From the NCBI GenBank assembly GCA_030490835.1, contig CM059971.1, positions 71,008,224 to 71,072,223 of the forward strand: a DNA stretch of 64,000 nt, written 5' to 3'. Below, in pieces: positions 10,903 through 21,930 of the stretch. The stretch comes from Annona cherimola. Lineage: Eukaryota > Streptophyta > Magnoliopsida > Magnoliales > Annonaceae. The notes beneath the pieces are model-generated. The model did not search any database. It worked only from the letters and a program-made list of their open reading frames with translations, and was not told the DNA's origin. Both the position numbers and the translations under genes were made by a program. Within the stretch, counting starts at the first letter, position 1; each line of letters begins with the position of its first letter.

Positions 10903-11539
10903 ACTAATTTACAAGTTTTGTGGAAGTGAATGGATTAACATAAGCCTAAAATTTTTTAAAATATAATTATTATATATAATTTTGAATTCATCTTTAATGA
11001 AAATATTCAAAACAATGAAAAGATAATGAAAATTATTACATTATTTATTCAACATTATTAAAAACAAATGACTTAGAATAAATATTTTTAATGATTAATA
11101 TACATATCAATTAAAAATACATACTAAATATTTATTGAACCTAAAAGACTATACATACATGTGATTGAATTAAAAAAAAATAAAATAAAATAATCTTAAG
11201 CTAGGTTTGGTATCAAGTTTAGATTTTTTGAAGACGAATTTACGTGAACCCAAACCCACCTTCTTTTTACTCTGGGTTCAACGTGAAACTGAATTTTCTA
11301 ACTCAAACCAAGTTGCGCACCATTTCCACCTCCACGGTGACATGGGACATGGGCGCAGCGGTGTCATGGGTTGTCCCCTGTGCATTATTCTAATCCATTT
11401 TTATGGATGCCGGCCAGGTGCCAAGAGGCCCACTTGACCCTGCCGTGTACCGGCAGCGACGTGGGACCCAACAGCCTCCACTGACTGTCCTCTCAGCTGT
11501 TCTAGTCTTGAAGGGTAGCCATTTCTTGCGCCCGAGAGC
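10903..11539. other. Unassigned AT-rich then mixed DNA
   Basis: AT-rich to about 11200, then moderately GC-rich. Only short ORFs without recognisable domains are visible. I see nothing to name. Confidence 0.4.
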
Positions 11540-11670
11540 ATGAGGGGGCCCCCTGCCGTTGGATATGGCGAGTTCATGCTCAACCGTTGGATGTGCCGTC
11601 AAACGCGACAAGGGCGCTGACAGTAAATTTTGCAGCGCAGACTCCTCTGTAGCGCGCTGTCAGCTACAGC
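11540..11670. repeat. Duplicated SDR-upstream-like segment
   Basis: GCCGTTGGAT...GGCG/CGACAAGGGC-CTGACAGTAA...GCAGCGCA...CTGTCAGC matches 17270-17390 in the same orientation with moderate divergence. That copy directly follows a duplicate of SDR-A upstream DNA, so both probably descend from the SDR 5' flank. Function unknown. Confidence 0.6.
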
Positions 11671-12551
11671 CGTTTTTTACAAACTATACCTTAAATATAG
11701 GGTCGGTTCGATTCCCACTTAGTTACCCGTACGGTAGGTTCGGTTCTGCGTAAAAAATACGGCGAGAATTTGGGTAGGATCGGTTCCAGGTCGCGGGCTG
11801 GAATTTTATATAAATATGACCTACTCACCTCCTCGCGCCTGCCCCTGCCGAGTTCGAAGTCCCTGCCTGCGCCTGCCCGTGAGAAGTCAAAACCGAGAAG
11901 AGGCAGCGCCGTAGCTGCCCTTGCGAAGCTCAATCCTTGATTTCGGTGGCCTCCTCGCGGGTTCATGTGCTCTCTCAACGATCTCTATAGTCCAGGCTCA
12001 GATCCTTGTTCACATCTTGGGAGAAAGTCAGAAGGCTCTACGACCGCATCTACATCCAAATCAAATTCACTCACCTCTGATGTCACCCTCCCATCTCACG
12101 ATTCTTCCCCGCCACACCATCATATATCACAAGTAAGCCATTTTTTGTTTTGATTGTCGGGCTTTTCATAAGTTGAAGTTCTCAACAATTGGGGTATTCT
12201 GATTTCGATCATTTTCTTGATGTCGACTTTTGCATAAGCTACTCGTCCATCGCTCGTAGAAAAATTCTAGTGATTAGCCATCTCTCCATCTCTCCGGTGC
12301 ATTTCTTTCATTTATCCAGCAGCCAGCACTTGACCCTAGATGGCAAGATATTGTAAATAAATTTTATTGAAGGTTATTTATAGTTTTTTTTATTTCTTAA
12401 TTCTTAGACACGAGATAAGACTTTTATCAACTTTATCTACAAGGTGAATGTCTAAATCTGAATGATCCTTATTTCAGCTGATACTTCACATATAGAGACT
12501 TCATGCATCCGTATTACATGGTTTAATGTCCTTGTGATTTTGTTGTTGCAG
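11671..12551. other. DNA ahead of the pyruvate-kinase exon
   Basis: Contains GGGTCGGTTCG/CCGTACGGTAGGTTCGG-like strings (about 11700-11760) that echo GGGTCGGGTAGG/CCACCCGTACC strings at 13670-13820. They may be the ends of one diverged transposon spanning the exon. No other exon of the kinase is recognised here. Confidence 0.35.
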
Positions 12552-12649
12552 TTGCTCGTTTTGATTTCTTTAGGTCAACTGAGTACGACCACCAAGAAAC
12601 ACTTCAAAATTTGACAACTGTAGTGCAAAATGCTCAAAAGCTTTGTGCT
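12552..12649 (+). pseudogene. Isolated pyruvate kinase exon
   Basis: A 98-bp segment is bordered by a good acceptor (TTGTTGTTGCAG) and a good donor (GTAAGT). In the frame expected for a phase-1 entry it reads VARFDFFRSTEYDHQETLQN and ends KLCA, matching the N-terminal barrel of plant cytosolic pyruvate kinases (VARFDF...EYHQETL.NL...KKLCA). The exon is open, but I recognise no other kinase exon nearby: no catalytic lysine region, no TKGPE/GPEL block. It is on the strand opposite to SDR-A. I infer a captured or translocated fragment, not a working gene. Confidence 0.7.
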
Positions 12650-13859
12650 GTAAGTAACCAACCTCGCAATTTCCATGTTCTTACCCTTATAATCCTAGAG
12701 AAATTTCAAGATGTCTGCCCAAAGATAAATATTAATTGTACTTTGTGTAAGGTCTGTGAGCTGAGAACAAGTGCTTATTTGAACTCCTGATTTGACCTTC
12801 AGTCACCTTACAAGTTTTAAGAGATTACAAGCTCATCCCAATCAACAGAAATTATATGATCCTTGACCTCAACATAATACACCATCCTCAATTTTGTATT
12901 TTATATCACCAGCAGTTAGTTATCAAACCACTGGCATGTCAGGCCTCACCATTATAGACAACTGCCTCTACATCTACATCTTTGATCTTTCAATTTAGAC
13001 CTATTAAAAAGACAGTCAAGGAGACCTCAAATTTTGATTCACATTCAATTGAAAGAGTTCAATAATTCCATGGCTCTAATCCTTCAATTTATGATCAATT
13101 CAAAGCACTGTCCACCACAAGTTAGCCTAAAAGAATAATTCCAAATGAGCCCTGTATCTCTCCATTTGACAACTCTCAGTTGCACACATAGTAATAAAAG
13201 AAAACAACTGAGAATGTTCATTGAAGCACTCACCATATCAACCAATGAAAACAAAAGGTAAGTTGTGCACATAGGACAATATACACATACTTCAAGAGGT
13301 TCCATATACATCCCCGCTCAACTTCATGCAGCTTTTTTAATGGCTTGAGAGCATAGCACAAATGAGAAGAAGAGTATAATCCACGTTATGCCATATTTGG
13401 GAATTGCCATGTTGATTTGGGATTTGTACACCACATCACATAAAGTGCATGTGAGAAATAGATAAACGAAATTCTGATCACATAGAGACACTGCCAGTTG
13501 CGAGAGGGTCATGATTGTCACTTAGGGATGTAGCAATGTCACAAAGATGCCAAAAACACCTTGCAAGCATTTTATGCAAATCCAAAATGAAAGAAATTTT
13601 ACAAGTATTCATATCACCGTCGCTATCATCATCAGGTTGAAGCTGCAAATAGATCGTGTTCTAGGAACCAATTTTGGAACCGAATCGGAACCGACCCTCT
13701 CTTGAGAAAATTGGGTCGGGTAGGCTCTTGACCGACCCGGTCTAAAATAGGGTAGGGTAGAGATTTTGCCAAAATGGGTAAGGGTAGGTTCCACCCGTAC
13801 CTGGACCTACCCGACCCAAGTTGCACTCCTATTGCAAACCGGTCATTTTAGCTGCTCGA
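12650..13859. other. Unassigned DNA with transposon-end-like strings
   Basis: No domain-bearing ORF is visible. The stretch 13660-13830 is full of GGGTCGGGTAGG / GACCTACCCGACCC strings, a type seen at the ends of plant DNA transposons; related strings occur at 11700 and 60310-60450. I cannot define termini. Confidence 0.4.
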
Positions 13860-14110
13860 ACCGGTGCCTTTTTCAAAACTAGTCATTTATTTATGTTATA
13901 AAAACTAAATGTATTTAAAATTTTTATATACTATATATTACATTTTTAAAAAAATTAATAGTTATTTACTTACCATTTTTTTAAAATATGAGTTTTTGAT
14001 CAAAGTAATTTTTGATAATATTATAAAATAAAATGTGTTTAATAAAATAAATAATTTAAATGTAAAAATTTAAAATAAAAAAATTAAGGGACGCATTGAG
14101 TTCCATTTTA
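13860..14110 (-). repeat. AT-rich repeat family R1, minus copy
   Basis: Contains TTTTTGATCAAAGTAATTTTTGATAATATTATAAAATA and, at its end, GGGACGC-ATTGAGTTCCATTTTAA, which is the inverse of the R1 units at 17585-18055 and 27068-27720. It lies 170 bp from SDR-A exon 1. Non-coding. Confidence 0.75.
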
Positions 14111-14277
14111 AACTCTTTGAAAATCTTTGAAAATCGTAATCAAGCATGAAGAAAACAAAACAACACAACACAAACAGCGATTTGTAGGAAAGCAAAGCAA
14201 AAAATTAGCGGTTTCAACACCTAAAATCCCACATCAGTGATCACAGCAAGCAAACAGGGAAATCGAATAAAGAATAC

Positions 14278-14632
14278 CTCTGACTCCAGCATTGTTAACC
14301 AACGCATCGATCCGGCCGAAAGCGTCCCACGCCTTTCGCACACGCTCGGCGATGACGGCTCCCGAGGCGGTGACGTCCAGTTCCACGGCGATACATCTTC
14401 TTCCGGCCTCGGAAACGTGTGAGGAGCTCAAGCGATGTATTTCGTCGCAAAGAGAGTTGAGGCGGTCGGTTCTGCGAGCAGCGGCGACGATCCTGCACCC
14501 GGCATTGGCGAGATCAAGGCAGAACTCGAGGCCGAGGCCGGACGAGGCGCCCGTCACCATCACGACCTTGCCGTCGAGCCGCTGCCATGGCTCTGCCAAC
14601 AAGCGTTTGGCTTCTCCGTGCTCCGCCAGTAC
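14278..14632 (-). pseudogene. SDR-A exon 1, start codon lost
   Basis: The exon encodes the SDR Rossmann N-terminus: [20 protein letters not shown] with the TGxxxGxG cofactor loop, AARRTDRL, then LVNNAGVRG (the NNAG motif), and ends in phase 1 before a GTATTC donor, exactly as in SDR-B. Aligned to SDR-B, the start Met falls on GTA at 14630-14632, and no ATG lies between there and the upstream in-frame TAA, so the normal start is gone. The body is otherwise open. A TATA box (14699-14707) is still present. With the frameshifting deletion in exon 2 this copy cannot give a normal enzyme. Confidence 0.85.
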
Positions 14633-14698
14633 TGCTCTATTTCTTTCTTACGCAGGACAGGGACAGGGACTGGGAACGGAAGGGAAAAAAGGAGCTTG

Positions 14699-14707
14699 TC
14701 TTTATAG
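14699..14707 (-). promoter_or_regulatory. SDR-A TATA box
   Basis: Minus-strand CTATAAAGA lies about 70 bp upstream of the lost start codon. The corresponding TATA of SDR-B is TTATAAAA. The promoter upstream of it is split by the hAT element at 14753. Confidence 0.6.
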
Positions 14708-14752
14708 ACGGCAGCAGAAAGAGAGGTCCCGGGGGGTGCGGAGGAGACGGAA

Positions 14753-16155
14753 CAATGTTTTAAAAACCCAACCGAGACTGAACCGTTTTTATGTGCGGTT
14801 GAGGCCTAACCAATTCAACCGTGATTCAAACCGTTTTAAACTGTGACGTCAGCATGATATAATTATGACATAATGATTATATTTAATTTATTTTAATTAT
14901 TTCAAAATTAAATTAAATATATAAATTCTATGTAATATAAAAATTACACTTGACATCAACAATACATTCAAGTACATCATATTAAAATTGTCATGCAAAT
15001 CAAGAAAAAAATAAGAGTGCACTAACCTGAAACAAGTGCAATTCTTTCATCTTTTTTTGATCCTATATGGTTGATCAGAATATCTGCAATGAAATTTCAA
15101 ATATTAATGGAAGGATATAAGATATTTAGAAAAAAATTAATTTTACTTTACTTGAAGAAATTACCCACCTAAAATAAGAAAAAAATTTAAAATTGTACTG
15201 TAATTGAAAATGTTCAAATTGCTCATCGTCGTTCAATTTTTTATATCATATCCACATAATAAAGCATATAAAGATGCAGGTGCAGCGCATGCTCATGGAT
15301 TCTGGCCCAACTGCAGGCTTTTTTATTACATTCGGCCAAAATGAAATTATATAAAAAATGGAAAGCTTCAGCATCCAATTCAAATCATGCATACTGCCAG
15401 CATTTAATTAAAATCCATGCACATGCACGCGCACACGGCAAACTGCTACCTAGGATTTTAATGGGTCTAAGTTTTTTTCCCCTGAAATGAATGATGTTGC
15501 CGTCTTCTTCTACGGTTGAATCCGGTGATGAGGATGAAGCAGAGCCGGTGGAGGACAGGAGGAGGCGTAACCGATGGAGGAGGCAGAGCTGGTGCAGGCC
15601 AACCTTGGACTATGGCAGAATCGGTGGAGGAGGCGTAACCGTTGTAGCTGTTGCCGCCAGCTACTCACCGGACGACGATTCTCGCCGGCGGAACGATGGA
15701 GAAAGGGGCTGTAGGCGATGGGTTTTCGAAACCCTACGGTCTGTGAGAGAGGGGCCGAGCGAGTAGGAATCGACACGGGAGGGCGGGACTGGAGAGATGG
15801 GTTTGCGCCGCTGGAGAGAGGGGCCTTGCCGAACGTCGATTCTCGTGGGCTGAACGATGGGGAAAGGCCGCCTGCGATGGGTTCTTGAAACCCTAATGTG
15901 GAAGAGACAAAGAGTGGCTGAGCGAGTGGGACGGGAGGACAGCGGGCCCCGCACGATTTATTTATTTTTATTTATTTTTTAAACCTGTGAACCGAACCGC
16001 GGTTCGACCGGTTTTCATGGTTCGACCGCCCAATTCAAATGGTTCGCGCGGTTTTCTTAAAAACCAAAGAATCGGCGCCAAACCGAACTGCGAAGCTGGC
16101 GGTTCGCGGTTTGACCAGTTGGACCGGCCGGTCCAGTCCGGTTTTCAAAACACTA
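14753..16155. mobile_element. Non-autonomous hAT-type element in SDR-A upstream DNA
   Basis: The ends are short imperfect inverted repeats: CAATGTTTTAAAAACC at left and, inverted, TAGTGTTTTGAAAACC at right. It is flanked by an 8-bp duplication AGACGGAA / AGATGGAA (14745-14752, 16156-16163). A paralogous stretch at about 17110-17130 shows the empty site (GGAGACGGAAATGGTTC). An 8-bp duplication and CAGTGTTTT-like ends fit hAT. The interior has a GC-rich block (15490-15950) with an imperfect internal duplication of about 130 bp and CG-rich subterminal arms (15985-16140), but no transposase domain that I recognise. Confidence 0.8.
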
Positions 16156-16163
16156 AGATGGAA

Positions 16164-16959
16164 ATGGTTCTCTATAACCGGGTCGCAAAGTCGTCTGTAA
16201 ACGTGTTACAGATGCCTGCTTTATATGACAAGGCCCGTTATATGACTGCCTTGTAGTACATTATAAAATGGATTCCACGTGTATCAATATTTTATATAAT
16301 TTTTTATTTACATAAAAATTAATTTTAGACCGTATGTTTTTGGTATTGATAAAATTTTTATATGAATAGCTTTTTTGTACTGAAAGTTTTTAGAATAAAA
16401 ATTTTAAATTAATATAAAATAATGTAATATGATACGATAAGGATAACAACAATAAGTCAAGAGAAGAAAGTTAAAATTGATAGATTAATTATACCGATAG
16501 TTATATAGAAATGATTTAAAAATATGATAATTGAATGAGAAGATATAAAAATAACTAAAAATAAGATAATTGTTGATATTGAAAAAATTTTATGTTTGGC
16601 AAATATACTTAATTTAAATGTTTAAATACAACTTTAAAATTTTTATAGAACAGAAATATTTTTTATAAAATCGAGTTTTATAGAAGTGATTTTATAGAAA
16701 TTTTTCATTTTTGGGATGTTGATGATTAATGTAAAATTCAATCAATTTACTATATTTAACATCATCTATTTAATTAGGAGTTCAAGTTTCATCTAAATAT
16801 AATTTGTGAAGAGGCTACATTTCCTTAAAAAAGTATATTTACGTGTAAATTAAAGAAAATGTTTTAATCATCCATATATTATAATATATTAATACTTTAA
16901 AAAATTATTTATTCATATAGTATATTTTAAATGGTTTCAATATTAAAAATACTGCAGCA
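16164..16959. other. SDR upstream remnant then AT-rich DNA
   Basis: 16164-16260 continues the SDR-A upstream sequence interrupted by the hAT element (matches 17128-17225). The rest is AT-rich; about 16340-16690 resembles a strongly decayed copy of the Tourist-like MITE at 19942. No gene seen. Confidence 0.5.
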
Positions 16960-17390
16960 ACAGCGGCAGCAGGAGGAGAGAGCAGCACAGGGACCGGGGA
17001 CGGAAGGGAAAAAAGAGCTCGTGTTTATTATGGACGGCGGCGGCAGCAGCAGGTGAGAGAGGGGCAGAAGAGAGCTCACAATCCCATCACGTGGTTCACG
17101 TACATGTGGTGGAGGAGACGGAAATGGTTCACTGTAACCGTGGTCGGTTCTGTAGACGGGTTACCGATGCCTATTTTGTATGACTAGACCATTATGCGAT
17201 GGATCGCAGTTTATTGCGCCCATGAGATGAGCCTTCATGCTCTCGGCGCCTCTGGTTTTGGATTGTGCGGCTTCGTTTTCTGCCGTTGGATGTGGCGTCA
17301 GACGCGGCAAGGGCACTGACAGTAACATTTGCAACGCAACCCCTCTGACGTCTGCTGTCAGCAGCTCCGTTTTCTACTGTCCGGCGTTAT
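16960..17390. repeat. Duplicate of SDR-A upstream region
   Basis: GGACGGAAGGGAAAAAA-GAGCT, then GACGGCGGCGGCAGCAGCAGG and GGAGGAGACGGAAATGGTTC-CTGTAACCG, parallels 14660-14750 plus 16156-16260 in order and orientation. Here no hAT element interrupts it, and there is no SDR exon attached. The end (17270-17390) recurs at 11540-11670. Confidence 0.7.
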
Positions 17391-17454
17391 CTAAAATCGG
17401 AAATAAAGTAATGTTATTACCCGATGTTTCAGCTTTTTTATAACTTAATTTTTG

Positions 17455-17584
17455 GCACTAGTCCATGTTTCCACCAAATATGTAGCCCACTTAAATTTTG
17501 GTACTAGTCTATGTTTCCACCAAATATGTAGCCCACTTAAATTTTGGTACTAGTCCATGTTTCCACCAAATATGTAGCCCTTTT
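17455..17584 (+). repeat. ~53-bp tandem repeat, 2.5 units
   Basis: The unit TGGYACTAGTCYATGTTTCCACCAAATATGTAGCCCACTTAAATTT is repeated three times. The third runs into the R1 repeat. The same junction occurs at 27020-27068 directly after the pararetroviral sequence. Confidence 0.85.
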
Positions 17585-18055
17585 GCGTCTCCTAATTTTT
17601 TATTTTAAACTTTTAGATTTAAATTATTTATTTTATTAAACACATTCTATTTTATAATATTATCAAAAATTACTTTGATCAAAAACTTATATTTTAAAAA
17701 GAATGGTCAGTAAATAAGTATTAATTTTTTAAAAAATGTAATATATAGTATATAATAATTTTCAATACATTTAGTTTTTATAGCATAAATAAATTAATTA
17801 ATTATGTGATGTGTTTGTTTAGAGAATAATGGAAAACGAAGAATTAAAATGGAACTCAGCGCTTCCCCTAATTTATTTTAAACTTTTAATTTAATTTTTT
17901 TTATTTTATTAAACACATTTTATTTTATAGTGTTATCAAAAATTACTTTGATCAAAAGCTTATATTTTGGAAAGAATGGTAAGTAAATAACTATTAATTT
18001 TTAAAAAAATGTAATATATAGTATATAATAATTTTCAATACATTTAGTGGCAGGT
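17585..18055 (+). repeat. AT-rich repeat family R1, tandem
   Basis: One full unit of about 275 bp starting GCGTCTCCTAATTTTT and ending AAAATGGAACTCAGC, followed by a partial second one starting GCTTCCCCTAATTTA. Each holds ATCAAAAATTACTTTGATCAAAA and TGTTTGTTTAGAGAATAATGG (or their remains). Non-coding. Confidence 0.8.
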
Positions 18056-18254
18056 TAGGACAGGACAAGGAAAGCGCAGGTAGACCATGTCCTATCTCAT
18101 GTTGTCCCGGCCCGTATAGCATATAATCATTTTCACTAAAATTTTATAAATGTATTTTTATCTTATTTTCATTTTAAAATTTTTATATTATTTCTAGTTA
18201 ATTATTCTCTTTAAGATCATGTTACAAATGAATATATATGTACATATAGATATA

Positions 18255-18625
18255 TGAATGAACATAATAGGTATAGTTTTCATATGTTAATTTTCCACTA
18301 TTTTCTTGTTTTATAAGAGTTTTTACCATATTGTCTATTACATATGGTAATCCTTGTAAATTTTTTTTAATAAATAGGCTTCATACCATAATCTAATAAT
18401 TGAACATCTGTTAAAAATACATCTTTATACCATCTAAATTTAGAGAGTTGTTTACATCTTAATTTTAATAATCTTTCCCTTACAAGAGCTTGATAATCTT
18501 CTACCTTTCCTAAAAATTGATATATAATAGTACTAATAAGAGTATTTACTGGTTCTGCATCTTCTTTAATAGTAGTTTGTTCTTCTGTGGTCATCTAAAT
18601 ATCCCACTACGCTTTTAGCTATCTA
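18255..18625 (-). pseudogene. Second pararetroviral coat-protein fragment
   Basis: This minus-strand segment repeats, with modest divergence, the coat-protein stretch at 24835-25190: TTEEQTT, VNTLISTI, KLRCKQLSKFRWYKDVFL. It is open over 75 codons but lacks the upstream core and downstream zinc-knuckle region. It is a separate viral remnant, about 2.2 kb from the end of the main one. Old copy, non-functional. Confidence 0.8.
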
Positions 18626-18871
18626 GTAAAATTTATAAATTAGATTTTTTTTTATCAATCATCTGATAAAAAAATGAATAAAATTATGTAGAAGTAGGGT
18701 TTCGCATAACAGAACTCAAAATACACATCATAAACTAAAGTTTCGTTTGTGAATTGCGAACGAGGATATGGAAATGAATTTCTTACCTTTTACACTTGGA
18801 TTTCTATTTAATGTTATCTGATATCTTTTTTTTGCATGGAATGTTATCCGATATCTTAATTACATAATAAC

Positions 18872-18911
<40 letters not shown>

Positions 18912-19941
18912 TTCGATCAGTAATGTTACGATATCTTTATAAAATCGACCATTGTATCATTTTCACTTTATTGCTGATTATCATTATCTCTTAATGTTAC
19001 GTTACATCATTATCTTTCCCCCTCATTTGTTAGTATTTTTAAAACAAAAGATTCACCACTTTTCCACATTCCCCAAAAGGATCCTAATAAAGAAAATGAT
19101 CCAACTCATTTCTCTGTTCATTACAGTGTTTTAAAAAATATTTCACCTCGTCAAAAAAAAAATATTTCACGTCAGTTATTTTAGTTGAACAGGCAATTGA
19201 TCACGGAGGCATTGGTTAGGAAGCGATTAAAGGCACTAAAATGAGTTTCCGTTGGTATAAAAGGTAAAAGCAGAAAAAACATTTTATGGTGTCTAAGGGG
19301 ACTTTTGCTGATGTGTATTTTGATAGAATTTTAGGAGAGGAAAGTAAAAAAGAAATATATTAAAATTTGTGTAGTTGATATAAAATGATATAGACAAGGT
19401 TGGAATAAATAGAATAGTTGTAAGAAAAATGATTAAAGTATAATGTAAAGTTAAAAAATAAAATTATTAGATAGTTTTTTATTCATTTATAAGTACTATA
19501 ACTCGACTTGACAAAGCTATAAGAATATTTTAAACTTTTCATTTAAAAAAGTTATTAATTTAGTATTTTAATGATAAAGTTCAAAATGCAAAAAGAACCA
19601 ACTTATATAGTTTAAAAAACAAATATGTAATACTTGTTGAATAAAAAGCAGTGATAAAGCATTTAGATAAAAAAAATTTGTATAAAAATTATTAAATTAA
19701 TAGAAAATGATATAATATAATAGAAATAATAATGAAGTGTAAAAAGAATAAAGTTAAAATAGATAAATTAATTACATTGGTGGTTGTGTAGAAATGATTA
19801 AAAAATATACTAGTTGTATAGGAATATGCGAACAAATAATTTTAAAACATGGTAATTATAAAAAGTAAAAAGTTTTAATTTAAAATTTTGTAGTTTAAAA
19901 AATTGTTGCTAAAAACAAATAAACTCAAATACGCACTCTTA
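18626..19941. other. AT-rich DNA with microsatellite and decayed MITE
   Basis: Includes a (TTA)n run at about 18873-18911. The stretch 19370-19935 contains AAAAGTTAAAATAGATAAATTAATTA and similar strings that look like decayed copies of the Tourist-like MITE at 19942. No gene seen. Confidence 0.5.
18873..18911. repeat. (TTA)n microsatellite
   Basis: About twelve consecutive ATT/TTA triplets. Confidence 0.9.
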
Positions 19942-20235
19942 GAGTGTGTTTGGTAATGAATAAAACTTTTGATGAAAATTTTTTAAGAGTAAAAGTTGTC
20001 AAATGATGTGATATGATAAGGCTAATGATGAGTAGTAAAGAGGATAAAATTAAAATAAATAGATTAGTTATGTATATAGTTATGTAGAATGATTGAAAAG
20101 TAGGGTAGTTGTATAGGAAAATGTGAAAAATGATTAAAAAATATAATAGTTGTGGAGAGTGAAAAGTTTTAAATTGAAAAGTTTTAACTTGACAAATTTT
20201 AACTTAACATTTTCTATTAATTGCCAAACACACCC
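19942..20235. mobile_element. Tourist-like MITE (PIF/Harbinger type)
   Basis: A 294-bp element with terminal inverted repeats GAGTGTGTTTGG / CCAAACACACCC, flanked by the 3-bp duplication TTA (19939-19941, 20236-20238). No coding capacity. A second copy with the same ends is at 55786-56076. Confidence 0.82.
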
Positions 20236-20238
20236 TTA

Positions 20239-20829
20239 ATAAACGAAAATGTGAAAAACTTGCCCGTGGAGAGCTCATATACATCAACTGATCGACAAGG
20301 TACACGTGTGTCCCATGTCACTGATTGATGGACAGCATCCAAAGGTCCTGATAGACAATTGCAGATGGTCGTAGTTTAGATCCGTTCATCGAATTGGTTT
20401 TAATTTTTAAATCTTCAACATTCATTTTCATCAATAAAAAATAAAAATAAAAAAATCTTCAACTATCATTCTCCTGTAGACAGCTATATCGTATCGCATT
20501 GCTTTTGGTGAGTGCATTTCACAAGAGTGGGGAAAAAAATCCTTTGGACCTTTTTATAATGATGGGATTTTATATCTTAAATGTACCATAATTTTTTCTA
20601 CAATTGCATTTACATTCTATTTTTATTACATAATTGATTTATTAATTTTTATATTTATTTTCTTTACTTTCAATTGTTTCAATTCTATTTTTTCATACGT
20701 AATTGATTATTGATTTTATATTTATTTTCTTTACTTTCAATTGTTATCAATTCCTATCATAGTTTATTATTCCTTTTATTTTACATTTTTACAATTTTCT
20801 ATTCTCACATGGTCAAATTACATTAGCTT
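20239..20829. other. Unassigned AT-rich DNA beside the viral insert
   Basis: Contains a short tandem-like duplication (about 20630-20760, TTTATATTTATTTTCTTTACTTTCAATTGTT twice). No ORF of note; part may be the viral intergenic region, but I cannot show that. Confidence 0.4.
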
Positions 20830-21929
20830 TTAGACTTTGTCGTCCTTGTCCCATATTTTCTTCTTTAGGTACTTACAACCCTCTTAATTATAATCTTTTA
20901 ATCTCTGCTCCTTTTCAGAGAGAAGAGGAAAATCCTTTTTAATTATCCGAAGGGCAGACTTGAAGGCTTCTTTGGTTTCTTCTGAACGGCCCGGGAGTTT
21001 TTTGGCAGGAGAAGAGCAAAGGTTCAGCTATCAGAGTAGCCTTTTGCTCGGACCTATGCTTTCGCCATTTATAAGTCTGAAGAATAAGTTCATAATTCAA
21101 CTTTGGCTACCATTTTAGATATGAGGAATAAGTGATATAAGAATTTGATTCAGTTTCTATAAAGAAAGAGAAATCCCAATAGACAATCCATGGGATAGAC
21201 TCTTGAATTATAAATTCATTAAGCTTTTGAGGGTCGGAAATATTGAAGGATAAATGGGAGATAAGATTGTCTGGAAGAATAGATTGGTCAAAACCCCAAC
21301 TATCCCAAAATCTCTCGTTGAACCAAACCAAAAAGTTTTGGGAAGAGTTTTCAAGGTTAAATCTAATCCACCAGGAATGGGAAAAATAAATATTTTGTCT
21401 GAGAAATACTTTCCTCCATGCATCTTGATAGTCCCAAAAATTAAATTTAGGATAAGTATAAAATCTTTTGGAATTCTCTATAAAAGGAATATAAGTGTTT
21501 GGATCATTGACGAGCCAATTTTCTAGAGATAAAATTCTTTTGATGAACATTTTTTGAATAAATAATTAAGTCACCTTTTGGCTGCTTTGTTACATGCTCC
21601 AAAGATATAGAATTTGTCTATAATAAAATTCTTTCATAGAATTCTACATTTTTGCCGGGAGCAGACGGGACAAACCATTCATATTTTGGTAAATATTTTT
21701 GATAAATTATTCTGCTGGTTTCTTGAATAATTTTGTTTTTTTTTTATCACCTGAAGAAAAGTGTCTTCAAGGCCTTTTGATTTACATAAATCAAAATCTG
21801 ATTTTTCAAGATAAATAAACATCTGGTCTGTGTATAATAGTTATAATTTTTTGGAATTGGAGGAGTCTTGGAAGAGGAGGAAGAAGCACGAGAAGAGGAT
21901 GAGGAAGTGGCTGCTGCAGAGGCTGCCAT
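20830..21929 (-). pseudogene. Pararetroviral ORF2 remnant, unknown function
   Basis: The ORF starts at the ATG 21929-21927, one base after the ORF1 stop (TAA-C-ATG). Its N-terminus is an Ala/Ser-rich low-complexity tract of about 20 residues followed by KTPPIP. The frame is then broken near 21840 and again near 21640; the longest open piece (21550-21107, 147 codons) is rich in Trp, Phe and Tyr (for example NFWDYQDAWRKVF and LVWFNERFWDSWGF). Homology-like reading continues past the TAG to about 20830. I do not know the function; florendoviruses are described as having an uncharacterised ORF2 in this place. Confidence 0.65.
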
Positions 21930-21930
21930 G

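Larger units (their letters stand above)
1596..14277 (-). other. SDR-A intron 1, 12.7 kb, full of insertions
   Basis: This interval separates SDR-A exon 1 from exon 2; the equivalent intron of SDR-B is 1495 bp. It contains the LTR element E1 (1819-8454), foldback repeats near 8700-9062 and 9420-9725, a Mutator-like MITE (10483-10893), duplicated promoter-like DNA (11540-11670), a pyruvate-kinase exon (12552-12649) and an AT-rich repeat (13860-14110). DNA just upstream of exon 2 (1600-1660) still resembles the end of SDR-B intron 1. Confidence 0.65.

Noticed and set aside
14292..14846. 184-codon plus-strand ORF
   Set aside because: It is the antisense shadow of SDR-A exon 1 and its GC-rich flank; composition is low-complexity Arg/Ser/Ala and no domain is seen.
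15491..15954. ORFs on both strands in a GC-rich block
   Set aside because: They fall in the non-coding interior of the hAT-type element, overlap in opposite frames, and look like low-complexity Arg/Ser-rich translations.
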